Source: Actinomyces bowdenii (GTDB taxonomy: Bacteria; Actinomycetota; Actinomycetes; Actinomycetales; Actinomycetaceae). From it: 64,000 nt of DNA. A program made the translations under genes and the position numbers. The stretch is from positions 62,001-126,000 of the forward strand of contig NZ_JAGFOU010000003.1 in NCBI RefSeq assembly GCF_017592395.1. The letters are read 5' to 3'. Of this stretch, positions 25,526-33,286 are shown piece by piece; position 1 is the stretch's first letter, and every line of letters starts with the position of its first letter. A model generated the notes under the pieces. That model worked only from the letters and a program-made list of their open reading frames with translations. It ran no database searches and had not been told where the DNA came from.

Positions 25526-26115
25526 CAACGATCGTGGGCTCCGTCGTCGAGGGCCATGGTGAGGTCATGGCGCTTCCGGAATTGCTGCGCCGAATCGCCT
25601 ATGAGGCCAGCATCTTCGATATCGAGGTGCGTCAGCCCCATCGAGTGGGGCGCGATCACATGAAGTCCGCCAAGGTCAGGGATGCGGTGCGGATGCTCTG
25701 GAAGCGCATCGAGCAAGGGGGAGGGGCTGGGATCGTCGTCGTCCTCTACGACTCTGATGATGACGACCCGGAGGAATGCGTGGAGGCGACCCGCACTGCG
25801 CTGGAGGGTCATGAGGCCGTCGTGGCCGTGGCGGTCCGCGAGTACGAGGCATGGTTCCTCGCGGGGATCGAATCGCTTCGCGGCCATCGGGCGATCAAGG
25901 ATGACGCCGTCTATGACAAGGACCCTGAAGTGAAGCGGGGAGCCAAGGAGGCCCTTGAGAAGCAGATGGTCGAGAAGTATGTGGAGACACGCCATCAGGT
26001 CGCCTTCTCAGCAGAACTGGACTTGGATACCGCCGCTAAACGCTCGCCCTCCTTCGCGCGTTTCCGAGAGCAGTACCTCGAAGCACTCGCAGCAGTGACC
26101 ACGGCTCACGCGTGA
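25522..26115 (+). CDS. Toprim-like DUF4276-type protein, partner of the ATPase
   Basis: 197 residues, overlapping the ATPase stop by ATGA and thus coupled to it. The N-terminus IVGSVVEGHGEVMALPELL carries the conserved acidic residues E10/E14, and the strand IVVVLYDSDDDDPEE carries a D-x-D cluster (D77/D79). That arrangement is typical of Toprim nuclease folds and of DUF4276 as I recall the family. WFLAGIESL and the charged C-terminus fit the same family. It probably acts as the effector (nuclease) unit controlled by the ATPase. Family assignment rests on motifs only. Confidence 0.7.
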   Translation: MTTIVGSVVEGHGEVMALPELLRRIAYEASIFDIEVRQPHRVGRDHMKSAKVRDAVRMLWKRIEQGGGAGIVVVLYDSDDDDPEECVEATRTALEGHEAVVAVAVREYEAWFLAGIESLRGHRAIKDDAVYDKDPEVKRGAKEALEKQMVEKYVETRHQVAFSAELDLDTAAKRSPSFARFREQYLEALAAVTTAHA

Positions 26116-26118
26116 AAC

Positions 26119-26177
26119 GCGAGTGCGGGGTACAGAATGCGATGACCCCGCACTCGCATTGTGCACCCCGCACTCGC
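26119..26177. repeat. Three copies of a 13-bp repeat; first two form a hairpin
   Basis: GCGAGTGCGGGGT at 26119-26131 is followed by its exact reverse complement at 26145-26157 and again at 26165-26177. The first pair makes a 13-bp stem just after the Toprim-like gene, so it can act as terminator. The third copy allows an alternative, larger pairing. Confidence 0.75.
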
Positions 26178-26180
26178 ATG

Positions 26181-26600
26181 TCAGGCGCTGATGACCTCGA
26201 TGGGGCAGCGCGTGCCCGGGGCCGCGGCGATGCGCGCATCGCCGCTGACCAGGGTTCAGCCCTCCGCCTCGGCCAGCGTGACATAGGCGGCGACATAGGA
26301 GGAGAGGCCATCCTTGAGCTTCCAGATCCGGCTCACCAGTGGCGCCGCCGGCCCCAGGCCCTTGCGGTCCTGCTGCGCCCGCGCAGCATCAAGGATCCCC
26401 AGGGCCTGGGCAGGATCGAGCCGCGCCGCCGCCTCCTGGTGCGCCAGGCACTCCAGGGCCTCGATGGTGCTGGCCCGGCTGTGCTCCCGGATCACCAGCT
26501 CCAGGAGGTAGGCCTGCAGGGACTGCCCGCGCCTCCTTGCGCGCTCAGCCAGGGCCTGGCGGACCTCCTCAGGGACATTCCGGATCTGCAGGGCAACCGT
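26181..26600 (-). pseudogene. Degenerate VapBC-type toxin-antitoxin module
   Basis: The frame reads TVALQIRNVPEEVRQALAER, a ribbon-helix-helix antitoxin start, then LDPAQALGILDAARAQQDRKG. It passes directly into LVSRIWKLKDGLSSYVAAY, the second half of a PIN-domain VapC toxin. An in-frame TGA (26256-26258) follows; after it the frame continues as TLVSGDARIAAAPGTRCPIEVI and stops at 26181-26183. No start codon exists in frame at the antitoxin 5' end. An internal deletion has thus removed the antitoxin C-terminus and the catalytic N-terminal half of the toxin, and a stop has since arisen. Confidence 0.72.
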
Positions 26601-26738
26601 GCATGCATTTCACATGCAACCTCTGCCTGAGGAGGCGGCGCGAGGCGTGAGACCGGCTGGCGGGACGGGGATGGGGGAGCGCCATGAGCACCGAGGCGGG
26701 CCTCCGCTCCGGGCGGCTGGCGGGATGGGGGAGGAGCC

Positions 26739-27353
26739 TCACAGCCAGCCGTTGCGCTCGGCGGTGCGGGCGGCCTCGGTCCGGTTGCGGGCATGGGTCT
26801 TGGAGATCGCGCTGGACAGGTAGTTGCGCACCGTCCCCTCGCCCAGGTGCAGGGCCCGGGCGATGCCGTGCGCGTCATCCCCGCGCGCGGCCAGCCGCAG
26901 GACCTCCCGCTCCCGGTCCGTGAGCGGGTTGGGGCCCAGAAGCACCGACTCCTGGGCCAGGGTCGGGTCGATGACCCGCATGCCCGAGTGGATGCGGCGC
27001 ACCGCCTCGGCCAGCTGCTCGGGCGGGGTGTCCTTGACCAGGAAGCCGGCGGCACCGGCCTCCAGGGCCCGGGACAGGTACCCCGGGCGGCCGAAGGTCG
27101 TCACGATGAGGCTGCGGCACCCCATCCCCGAGGCGGCCAGGGCCGCGGCGGCGGCCAGGCCATCGCCGTCGGGCATGTCGATGTCGAGCAGCGCCACATC
27201 GGCCCGGTGCTCGCGCGCCGCAGCCACCACCTCCCTGCCCGTTCCCACCTGGGCCACCACCTCCAGGTCCGGCTCCAGGCCCAGCAGGGTGGCCAGGGCC
27301 CCGCGCACCAGGGCCTGGTCATCGGCGATGAGCAGGCGTATCGGGCCGCTCAC
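26739..27353 (-). CDS. NarL/FixJ-family response regulator
   Basis: 204 residues. Receiver domain 1-120 has IADDQALVRGALATLL, the phospho-acceptor Asp at 57 (VALLDIDMPDGDG), and the VKDTPP switch lysine. The C-terminal LuxR-type HTH (about 140-200) reads NPLTDREREVLRLAARGDDAHGIARALHLGEGTVRNYLSSAISK. It overlaps the histidine kinase gene upstream by 4 bp, so the two are partners. It is last in the operon ATPase-permease-kinase-regulator. The palindromes ATGACAGGTGTCAT upstream of that operon and at 32680 are its most likely targets. Confidence 0.93.
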   Translation of the reverse strand: MSGPIRLLIADDQALVRGALATLLGLEPDLEVVAQVGTGREVVAAAREHRADVALLDIDMPDGDGLAAAAALAASGMGCRSLIVTTFGRPGYLSRALEAGAAGFLVKDTPPEQLAEAVRRIHSGMRVIDPTLAQESVLLGPNPLTDREREVLRLAARGDDAHGIARALHLGEGTVRNYLSSAISKTHARNRTEAARTAERNGWL

Positions 27354-28546
27354 AGGATCACCTCCACCTCTGCTCCCCGGCTGCTCCGCGCCTGGCCGGA
27401 CGGCGGCCGGGGCGCGGGGCTGGTCAGGCGCAGCTCCCCGCCCGCCGCCTCGATGCGCTGGCGAAGGCCGCGCAGGCCGTTGCCGAGGGCCGCCCCGTCC
27501 ATACCACAGCCATTATCAACCACTCTCAGGCGTCCTGGGGCCACCTCGACCTCCACACAGGAGGCCCCCGCATGGCGCAGGATGTTCGTCGTCGTCTCGC
27601 GCAGTGCCCAGGAGATCAGCTCGCGCTGCCCCAGGGGCACCCGATCCACGTCACCGGTGAAGACCGCCTCGATATCCGCCGCCGCGAAGGCGGTGCGCGA
27701 GGACTCCACCTGGCTGGCCAGATCAGGGGCGTGCAGCCGGGTCACCGTGGATCGCACATCGGCCAGGGCCGCGCGGGAGAGCTCGATGACCTCGGCCAGC
27801 TCCCGCTCGGCCGCCTGCGGGTCGCGGCTGATCAGGCGCTGGGCCACCTCGGCCTTGAGGGTCAGGAGCGTCAGGGAGTGGCCCAGGATGTCATGGACCT
27901 CCCGGCTGATCTCCTCGCGCTCGGCCGCCACCGCAGCGGCCCGGTTCTGACGGGAGCGCTGATTCTCCAGCCCGGCGCCGAGCCGCGACAGGACCACGGT
28001 CCCCGTCGAGAAGGCGCAGCCCATGGCCAGGTGGTGGACTGGCCTGCTGTCGGTTCCGAGCAGGACGATGAGCAGGATCGCTGAGATCAGCGCTGCGGAC
28101 AGGATGAGGCCGGTGCGCAGCCTGGTGGTGAACAGGATGATCGCGCAGTAGTAGGGCAGGTAGAAGGCGAACCACCAGTGGATCGCCACCAGGGAGATCC
28201 CCGCGCACAGCGTCATCGCCGCCAGCGGGCGCACCAGGGGCGCCAGCTCCTGGCTCAGCGGTGTCGAGGGCGTCAGCTGGGTGAAGTCCCGGATCCTGCT
28301 GACCTGCCAGACATAGATGGCGCTGAAGCCGAGGATGCTGCCCACGCCCACCGCCTTGACCCATATCGGGGCAGGGGAGGACAGCACGAGGACGATGGGC
28401 CAGGCCATGAAGAGGATCCAGATCGAGGCCCACCAATCGATGCCCAGCCACCCCCTCCGGCCGGCACTGCCGCCCCGCTCCGCCCAGCGCCCGGAGGCCC
28501 CCGGGGCCGCCCCACCGCGGGGCCTCGCGCTCATCGGCTTGCTCAT
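27350..28546 (-). CDS. DesK/NarX-type sensor histidine kinase
   Basis: 398 residues. Four or five membrane helices in 35-190 form a membrane-embedded sensor without a large external domain. The HisKA_3 dimerisation helix contains EREEISREVHDILGHSLTLL, with the phospho-His at 218. The ATPase part shows the N-box RETTTNILRHAGAS and VVDNGCGMDGAALGNGLRGLRQR. Such intramembrane-sensing kinases often work with ABC transporters against membrane-active compounds. GAGGAG lies 7 nt before the ATG. The gene follows the permease by 28 bp and overlaps the regulator. Confidence 0.93.
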   Translation of the reverse strand: MSKPMSARPRGGAAPGASGRWAERGGSAGRRGWLGIDWWASIWILFMAWPIVLVLSSPAPIWVKAVGVGSILGFSAIYVWQVSRIRDFTQLTPSTPLSQELAPLVRPLAAMTLCAGISLVAIHWWFAFYLPYYCAIILFTTRLRTGLILSAALISAILLIVLLGTDSRPVHHLAMGCAFSTGTVVLSRLGAGLENQRSRQNRAAAVAAEREEISREVHDILGHSLTLLTLKAEVAQRLISRDPQAAERELAEVIELSRAALADVRSTVTRLHAPDLASQVESSRTAFAAADIEAVFTGDVDRVPLGQRELISWALRETTTNILRHAGASCVEVEVAPGRLRVVDNGCGMDGAALGNGLRGLRQRIEAAGGELRLTSPAPRPPSGQARSSRGAEVEVIL

Positions 28547-28574
28547 CGGGTGCTCCTCGCCATCGCGGGGCGCC

Positions 28575-29402
28575 TCAGCGGTGCAGCGTGGCCCGGCGGC
28601 GGGAGGCCAGGCAGATCAGGGCCAGGATGAGCGTCCATGCCACGAGGTTAGCGAGTTGGAGCCACATGCCCTCCCTGATCGGCCCGGTGGCCGTGACGAC
28701 CATGTCCTCCAGGATCGGGCGCTGGCTCAGGCCCGCCGCCCCGTAGAGCGGCGTGGCATGGGCGATCGTGAACAGGGTGCCGCCCAGCGGCATGAAGATA
28801 TTCGACAGGAACCCCCACACCGACACCGAGGCCGAGGCGATGCCCACAGCGCCCTGGGAGGGGAACCACAGGCCGATGGCCAGGCCGTAGAGGGAGAAGG
28901 GGATGGTCGGGGTCAGGCACAGCAGGTAGGAGCCCGCCCACACCAGGGGGCTGTCGCACCTGGCGCCCAGGAGGGCCCCGGCGGTGAAGATCAGGGTCAC
29001 CGGCACCAGGGACAGCAGGACCGCCGCGGCGGTCTTGACGAGGATGTAGGAGCGCATGCCCCCCGGTGTCAGGGCCATCTGCCGCCCCCAGCCCCCGGCC
29101 AGCTCGACGGCGGAGGTCCCCGCCACGCTCGTGGCCGCCATGGCCGTGGAGAACACCGCCATATTGACCATGACGACGGCATTGACATTGCCCCGGCCGG
29201 CGTCGAAGTCGCCATAGGAGGCCATGGCCCCGAACATGAGGTAGAAGGCCAGCGGCATGATGATGATGAAGATGATGGTATCGGCCCGGATGACGGTGTT
29301 GCGCAGCTCGGTGACGATATAGGGCACCAGGCTCGGGCGCTCCCGGTGAGCGGCGCCGGCAGTGCCGGGGGCGGGGACGACTGGGACGGCGGGGGCGGAC
29401 AT
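28575..29402 (-). CDS. ABC-2 type transporter permease
   Basis: 275 residues with six hydrophobic segments, including TIIFIIIMPLAFYLMFGAMA, AVVMVNMAVFSTAMAATSVAG and LANLVAWTLILALICLA. The motif ELAGGWGRQMALTPGGMRSYILVK is the ABC-2 coupling region. It stands in an operon between an ATPase (upstream) and a histidine kinase, the arrangement of kinase-coupled exporters such as the B. subtilis linearmycin system. The substrate is unknown. Confidence 0.85.
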   Translation of the reverse strand: MSAPAVPVVPAPGTAGAAHRERPSLVPYIVTELRNTVIRADTIIFIIIMPLAFYLMFGAMASYGDFDAGRGNVNAVVMVNMAVFSTAMAATSVAGTSAVELAGGWGRQMALTPGGMRSYILVKTAAAVLLSLVPVTLIFTAGALLGARCDSPLVWAGSYLLCLTPTIPFSLYGLAIGLWFPSQGAVGIASASVSVWGFLSNIFMPLGGTLFTIAHATPLYGAAGLSQRPILEDMVVTATGPIREGMWLQLANLVAWTLILALICLASRRRATLHR

Positions 29403-29500
29403 GAGCTTCTCCGATCTCCTCGGGGGTGGCAGTGGGTGGTTCTCAGCTGGTCGGTTGCGGATCGCGGGGGTGGTTCCAGGGGCAGTCAGGGTGCTCCGGA

Positions 29501-30526
29501 TCAGGCCGCCGGCGCGGGATCACCGGCGGGGGCCCGGACGAGCTCGGTGAAGACCTCATCCAGGCTCAGGGCGGTGATGCCCAGGTGGTGGGCGGGGGTG
29601 CGGGTCAGCAGGAGGCGGGCGACGTCGTCGGGCGCGCTGGTGCGGATCTCCAGGTGCTCCCCGTGCACGGAGGAGCCCAGAACGGCCGGGCCCACCTCGG
29701 CGAGCGCCTCGCACAGCTCCGCGGCGCCGGACAGGCCCGGCCAGGTGGCCGTGATCGTGGTGCCCTCGCCCAGGGACCGCACCTCGTCGACCGAGCCGGC
29801 CGCCACGATGCGGCCATGGCTGATGATGACGATGCGGTCGGCGAAGTCCGCCGCCTCCTGGAGGTAGTGGGTGGCGAAGAGAACGGCCCGGTCCCCGGCG
29901 GCGCGCTCTCGGATCGCGGCCCAGAAGTCCCGGCGCGCCGTGACGTCCATGCCCGCCGTGGGCTCATCGAGGACCATGAGGTCGGGGTTGCCCAGGAGAG
30001 CCAGGGCCAGGCGCAGGCGCTGGCGCTCGCCACCGGAGCACTTGACCACCTTGCGGCGCAGGATCGGCGTGATCCCGGCCAGCCGGGTGACCGCGGCGAT
30101 GTCGTGGCGGGCCCCGCGCATGGCGGCCACGATGCTGATCGTCTGGCCCACCGTGTAGTCGGGCAGGAGGCCGCCCTCCTGGAGGATGGCGCCTGTGCGC
30201 ATCCGCCTGGCGGCCTGGGCGGGTGCGGCGCCGAAGACCCGGGCAGTGCCGGCCTCGGCTGTGGTGAAACCGAGGATGATGTCCAGGGTGGTGGACTTCC
30301 CGGCCCCATTGGGGCCCAGGAAGGCGACGATCTCACCGGGCCGGACGGTCAGGTCGATGCCGTCCACGGCGCGGATGCGCCCGAAGGTCTTGACCAGGCC
30401 GGTGATCTCCACGGCGGCGCCGGTGCCCACGGCCGCGGGGGCGCCACGACCGGCCTCCAGGGGCGCGGCGGTGGAGGAGGCGGTGAGAGGGGGAGGGCTG
30501 TTGCGGGTGGTGACTGTCGTGCTCAT
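29501..30526 (-). CDS. ABC transporter ATPase subunit (two-component-linked)
   Basis: 341 residues. After a disordered 40-residue N-terminus come ITGLVKTFGRIRAVDGIDL, Walker A FLGPNGAGKSTTLDIILG, signature KCSGGERQRLRLALAL, Walker B LMVLDEPTAGMDVTARR and LFATHYLQEA. The last 80 residues are a DUF4162-like C-terminal domain found on multidrug and lantibiotic exporter ATPases. It is first in the minus-strand operon with permease, kinase and regulator. The 62-bp repeat with the regulator-type palindrome ends 12 bp upstream of its ATG. Confidence 0.92.
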   Translation of the reverse strand: MSTTVTTRNSPPPLTASSTAAPLEAGRGAPAAVGTGAAVEITGLVKTFGRIRAVDGIDLTVRPGEIVAFLGPNGAGKSTTLDIILGFTTAEAGTARVFGAAPAQAARRMRTGAILQEGGLLPDYTVGQTISIVAAMRGARHDIAAVTRLAGITPILRRKVVKCSGGERQRLRLALALLGNPDLMVLDEPTAGMDVTARRDFWAAIRERAAGDRAVLFATHYLQEAADFADRIVIISHGRIVAAGSVDEVRSLGEGTTITATWPGLSGAAELCEALAEVGPAVLGSSVHGEHLEIRTSAPDDVARLLLTRTPAHHLGITALSLDEVFTELVRAPAGDPAPAA

Positions 30527-30537
30527 GGCCCCAGGGT

Positions 30538-30599
30538 GATCCGCGGGTGCGCGAGCCGGTACTGAGCGCTGTCACCGCCTGGGGATGACAGGTGTCATG
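30538..30599 (-). promoter_or_regulatory. 62-bp direct repeat, copy 1: promoter/operator of the ABC-kinase operon
   Basis: This stretch matches 32632-32693 over its full 62 bp with about 7 mismatches. It includes the palindrome ATGACAGGTGTCAT (30586-30599; 6-bp arms around GG). On the minus strand the order is palindrome, then a promoter-sized interval, then the ATPase ATG. That is the layout of an activator site in front of a core promoter. The rest of the gap up to 30791 shows nothing else. Confidence 0.7.
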
Positions 30600-30791
30600 C
30601 GCGGATCGTGGGCGGCCGGGGCAGTAGTGGTGGCACTGGCCTGCGGCGCGGCCTGCCGAACGCAGGGGTGTCCGCAGGATGCGGGTCTCCCGGAAGGAAA
30701 GGCGCATATACCGGCCATGGGACTCGGGGCTGACAAGGACCGGCCATCCTTGGTGGCGGCACGGCGGAGACGCCCTGATACGGAGATGCGC

Positions 30792-32372
30792 CTACTGTGC
30801 GGGGGCGTAGGCGGCGAGACCCGACTCCGTGATCGCTATCAGGAGGCCGTCGCGGGCGATGGTCACCTTGGCTCGGTGGTCGAAGAGCGGCGGGGGAAGG
30901 GGAACCATCCGGTTGTGATCGAGATCGAGGATTCGCACTTGTCCATATCGGGCGGAGACGCCACGGCCAATGATGAGATAGTTCTGATACCTTGATGTTG
31001 TTGTGCCGAGATAGAGAACGGGCATTGGAAGAAAATCGGAGTTCCCGCCCGTGACGCGGGACTGGCCGTTGGAGCATGCGTTCTTGTGCTTGCATTTAAG
31101 GGAGACTGAGGCCCATGACGTGTTGTCCTGCGAGAATGCTGCCTTGTACTGCTCGAGTGTGGGGACGCCGGAATCGCTCAAGAGCAATGTGCTGAAGCCG
31201 TGCCTCGCCGTGTAGGACTCGATCTGCGTGCCATCAGGCGCGAGTGAGCTGATGGCCCGGTCCGTCTTGTGGTCGTGGGTCAAGAGCCACCCGTCAGCGG
31301 CTGGAATAAGATCGAAGGTAATGCTGCTGGGATCCCGGGTCTCTGTGATCTGCCCGTCGGCCAATGAGATGAAAATGATGCTCGGAATCTCGTCGCTCCC
31401 GTTGAATACCTGGGCTGGTGCGATGCCGTCCACGACGGGGTATCCCAGGGGTGTGACTCCGAGACTGAATGAGGGTGAGTGTTCTCCGGGGAAATCGACC
31501 GGACCCCAGCGCAGGGAGGCGGCTCCCTCGCTCAGGTCCCAGCCGGTGCAGGTGGGTGTCCGATAGAGGCAGGTGACGATGGTGTCCTCGGTGGCGAGCA
31601 CGACGATGCTCTGGCGGTCCCATGGGGCCTCGATGTCCTCCCCCGTGGCGGGGTCGAGGATCCCCTGGTAGGTCACCAGTGCGGAGGAGGTCAGAGTGAC
31701 CAGTCCATCGGCGCGGTCTCGTGACCATATCTCTTGAGGGATCCCATTCGAGAGGCTGTATCCGTGCAGGCGGGGGTGGGTCTCGCCCTTCTGGTCATAG
31801 ACGATGAGGTAGTCATCGTTGACACGGGTATCCGCCGTCCTTCGCGAGAACTGGTCGATATCCGTGGTCCAGATCTGCTGCCATGTGTCGTCGGCGGTCG
31901 ACGTGGCGGTAGGGGGTGGGGCGGAAGCTGCTCCGCTCGTCGGGGACGGGCCCGTGCGGTGTGAGGCGCTGGGTGGGGAGGCCGTCAGGGCCGGGACCTC
32001 AGAGCGGCTGTTGAGGATGTCCACCAGGGCAGCGGCGGTGAGCGTGATGACAAGCGCCACGGCGCTGGCGGCGAGGAGCATGGCTGTCCGACTGCGAGGG
32101 GCCCTGTGGTTGAACCCTCCTGAGAGGGTCCGCTTGCTCCGTGGGCCCTGATTCGGGGGTGGAGGTGCGGGTTCCTTTCCCGTGCGGGAGTCATGGCCGT
32201 GCTTGTCGCGGAGCCGGGGAGGCTGCAGGGAGCGGTTCAGCCTCGGGCTCCGCTGATGCGTCGAGGGCGCGGGCGGGCGCAGCAGACGTGACAGGAAGGA
32301 GCCGGAGGTGCCGGGTGGGCGGATCCCCGAGGGGGCGCCCGGTGGGCGCAGGCGGGAGGAGGGGAACTTCAT
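30792..32372 (-). CDS. Membrane-anchored protein of unknown function with large external domain
   Basis: 526 residues. The first 95 are a Pro/Arg-rich cytosolic tail. One membrane helix follows at about 97-119 (MLLAASAVALVITLTAAALVDI), then a Ser/Pro/Thr linker, then a beta-rich external domain of about 360 residues. Its repeated short units resemble a PQQ-like propeller (VNDDYLIVYDQKG, LVTYQGILDPATGE, WDLSEGAASLRWG, GQVRILDLDHNRMVPLP). Codons are noticeably less GC-rich than in flanking genes, suggesting transfer. GATACT sits 6 nt before the ATG, so translation may be leaderless. A copy of the 62-bp promoter repeat lies 260 bp upstream in the same orientation. I do not recognise a named family. 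Confidence 0.65.
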   Translation of the reverse strand: MKFPSSRLRPPGAPSGIRPPGTSGSFLSRLLRPPAPSTHQRSPRLNRSLQPPRLRDKHGHDSRTGKEPAPPPPNQGPRSKRTLSGGFNHRAPRSRTAMLLAASAVALVITLTAAALVDILNSRSEVPALTASPPSASHRTGPSPTSGAASAPPPTATSTADDTWQQIWTTDIDQFSRRTADTRVNDDYLIVYDQKGETHPRLHGYSLSNGIPQEIWSRDRADGLVTLTSSALVTYQGILDPATGEDIEAPWDRQSIVVLATEDTIVTCLYRTPTCTGWDLSEGAASLRWGPVDFPGEHSPSFSLGVTPLGYPVVDGIAPAQVFNGSDEIPSIIFISLADGQITETRDPSSITFDLIPAADGWLLTHDHKTDRAISSLAPDGTQIESYTARHGFSTLLLSDSGVPTLEQYKAAFSQDNTSWASVSLKCKHKNACSNGQSRVTGGNSDFLPMPVLYLGTTTSRYQNYLIIGRGVSARYGQVRILDLDHNRMVPLPPPLFDHRAKVTIARDGLLIAITESGLAAYAPAQ

Positions 32373-32378
32373 GGTGTC

Positions 32379-32384
32379 AGTATC
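32379..32384 (-). promoter_or_regulatory. -10 box before the membrane-anchored protein gene
   Basis: On the minus strand GATACT is followed by GACACC and the ATG at 32372, the 6-nt spacing of other putative leaderless genes. Confidence 0.45.
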
Positions 32385-32631
32385 GTCTCAGCGCACCAGG
32401 GCGGTCCACGGGCTCCCGTCCTCCTGGACGGTGCTTGGCGTTGCCTGGGTGCGGAGTTTCGCGCTGGCGCTCCATATGCGAAGCACAGGCGACCAGGCTC
32501 TCATCCTCAACGCCGATGAGCGTATCGGGTTGGGCCGCCGCCGTTGGTCTGCCTCTGCTTGCGCAGGACAGAGCTATCCGCCAGGACGCGAAGGTGACCA
32601 TGGGAAGCCCCCGCGACTCCCCGTTCAGTGC

Positions 32632-32693
32632 GATCCGCCGGGATGAGAGCCGGTACTGAGCACTGACACCGCCTGGGGATGACAGGTGTCATG
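32632..32693 (-). promoter_or_regulatory. 62-bp direct repeat, copy 2 (with palindrome ATGACAGGTGTCAT)
   Basis: Same orientation as copy 1 at 30538-30599; 45 of the last 47 bp are identical, including the palindrome at 32680-32693. It would fire toward the membrane-anchored protein gene. Between it and that gene (32373-32631) I see no convincing gene. It may place the protein in the same regulon as the ABC-kinase operon. Confidence 0.65.
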
Positions 32694-32697
32694 GGCC

Positions 32698-32725
32698 GGT
32701 CGCCGGTCGCCGGTCGCCGGTGGCC
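32698..32725. repeat. Four tandem 7-bp units GGTCGCC
   Basis: Three perfect copies and one with a single change (GGTGGCC), directly after the palindrome of repeat copy 2. A likely slippage-prone tract. Confidence 0.7.
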
Positions 32726-32743
32726 TGCGGTCGCCTTGGGCGT

Positions 32744-32940
32744 TGCACATCTTCAAGAATCGACCGTCTGGTTGATCCGCGTGATTCCGCGGTTCGGCTG
32801 CCTGGGGCCGGTCTGAGCGACGCTGAAGATGTGCAGCGGTGACCTGGCTGCACATCTTCAGCCCGCACCGGGCTCGGCCACTGGCGGGATTCTGCGGGAG
32901 AAGTGGGGCAGGGCGGTGGGCCGGGACCTGAAGATGTGCA
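32744..32940. repeat. Four-box 197-bp dyad element, copy B
   Basis: Boxes lie at 32744-32754 (TGCACATCTTC), 32825-32835 (GAAGATGTGCA), 32849-32859 (TGCACATCTTC) and 32930-32940 (GAAGATGTGCA). Gaps are 70, 13 and 70 bp, exactly as in copy A at 16315-16511. The inner boxes extend to a perfect 15-bp stem (32823-32837 with 32847-32861). The 70-bp spacers do not clearly align with those of copy A. The rest of the gap to rpsP (32941-33286) shows no gene. Confidence 0.9.
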
Positions 32941-33286
32941 GCAAGGGCTGGGGCGCGGCTGATGGTGCGGGGCGGGCTGCGCCGCCAGGCGCCTTCCCCG
33001 GCTGTGCGCCGTCGTCCACAAGGCGCGCGCTCCACGGCGGCCCGGTGGCGAGCGGCCTCGCCGCCCGCAGCACCCTGTGGGCGATCTCGCACGGGACTCC
33101 GGCGGATCGGAGGGCGGGGAGGTGGCGGCCACCGCCCGGCCTCTGGCAAAATCTCCCGCTGTACTCGGCTGGACGTCGGTCCCTCTCCCGGCCCCGGTCG
33201 CGTCTCGGCTCACGCCGGAAACCGTTGCTTGACCCCACCGGGGACCAGCGCGCGCCAAACCGATTGAGAACCAGGAGTTCCACCAA

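Noticed and set aside
32377-32601. A 74-codon minus-strand ORF (MVTFASWRIALSCASRG...) between the second 62-bp repeat and the membrane-protein gene.
   Set aside because: No family resemblance, weak codon bias and no ribosome binding site; more likely untranslated leader.
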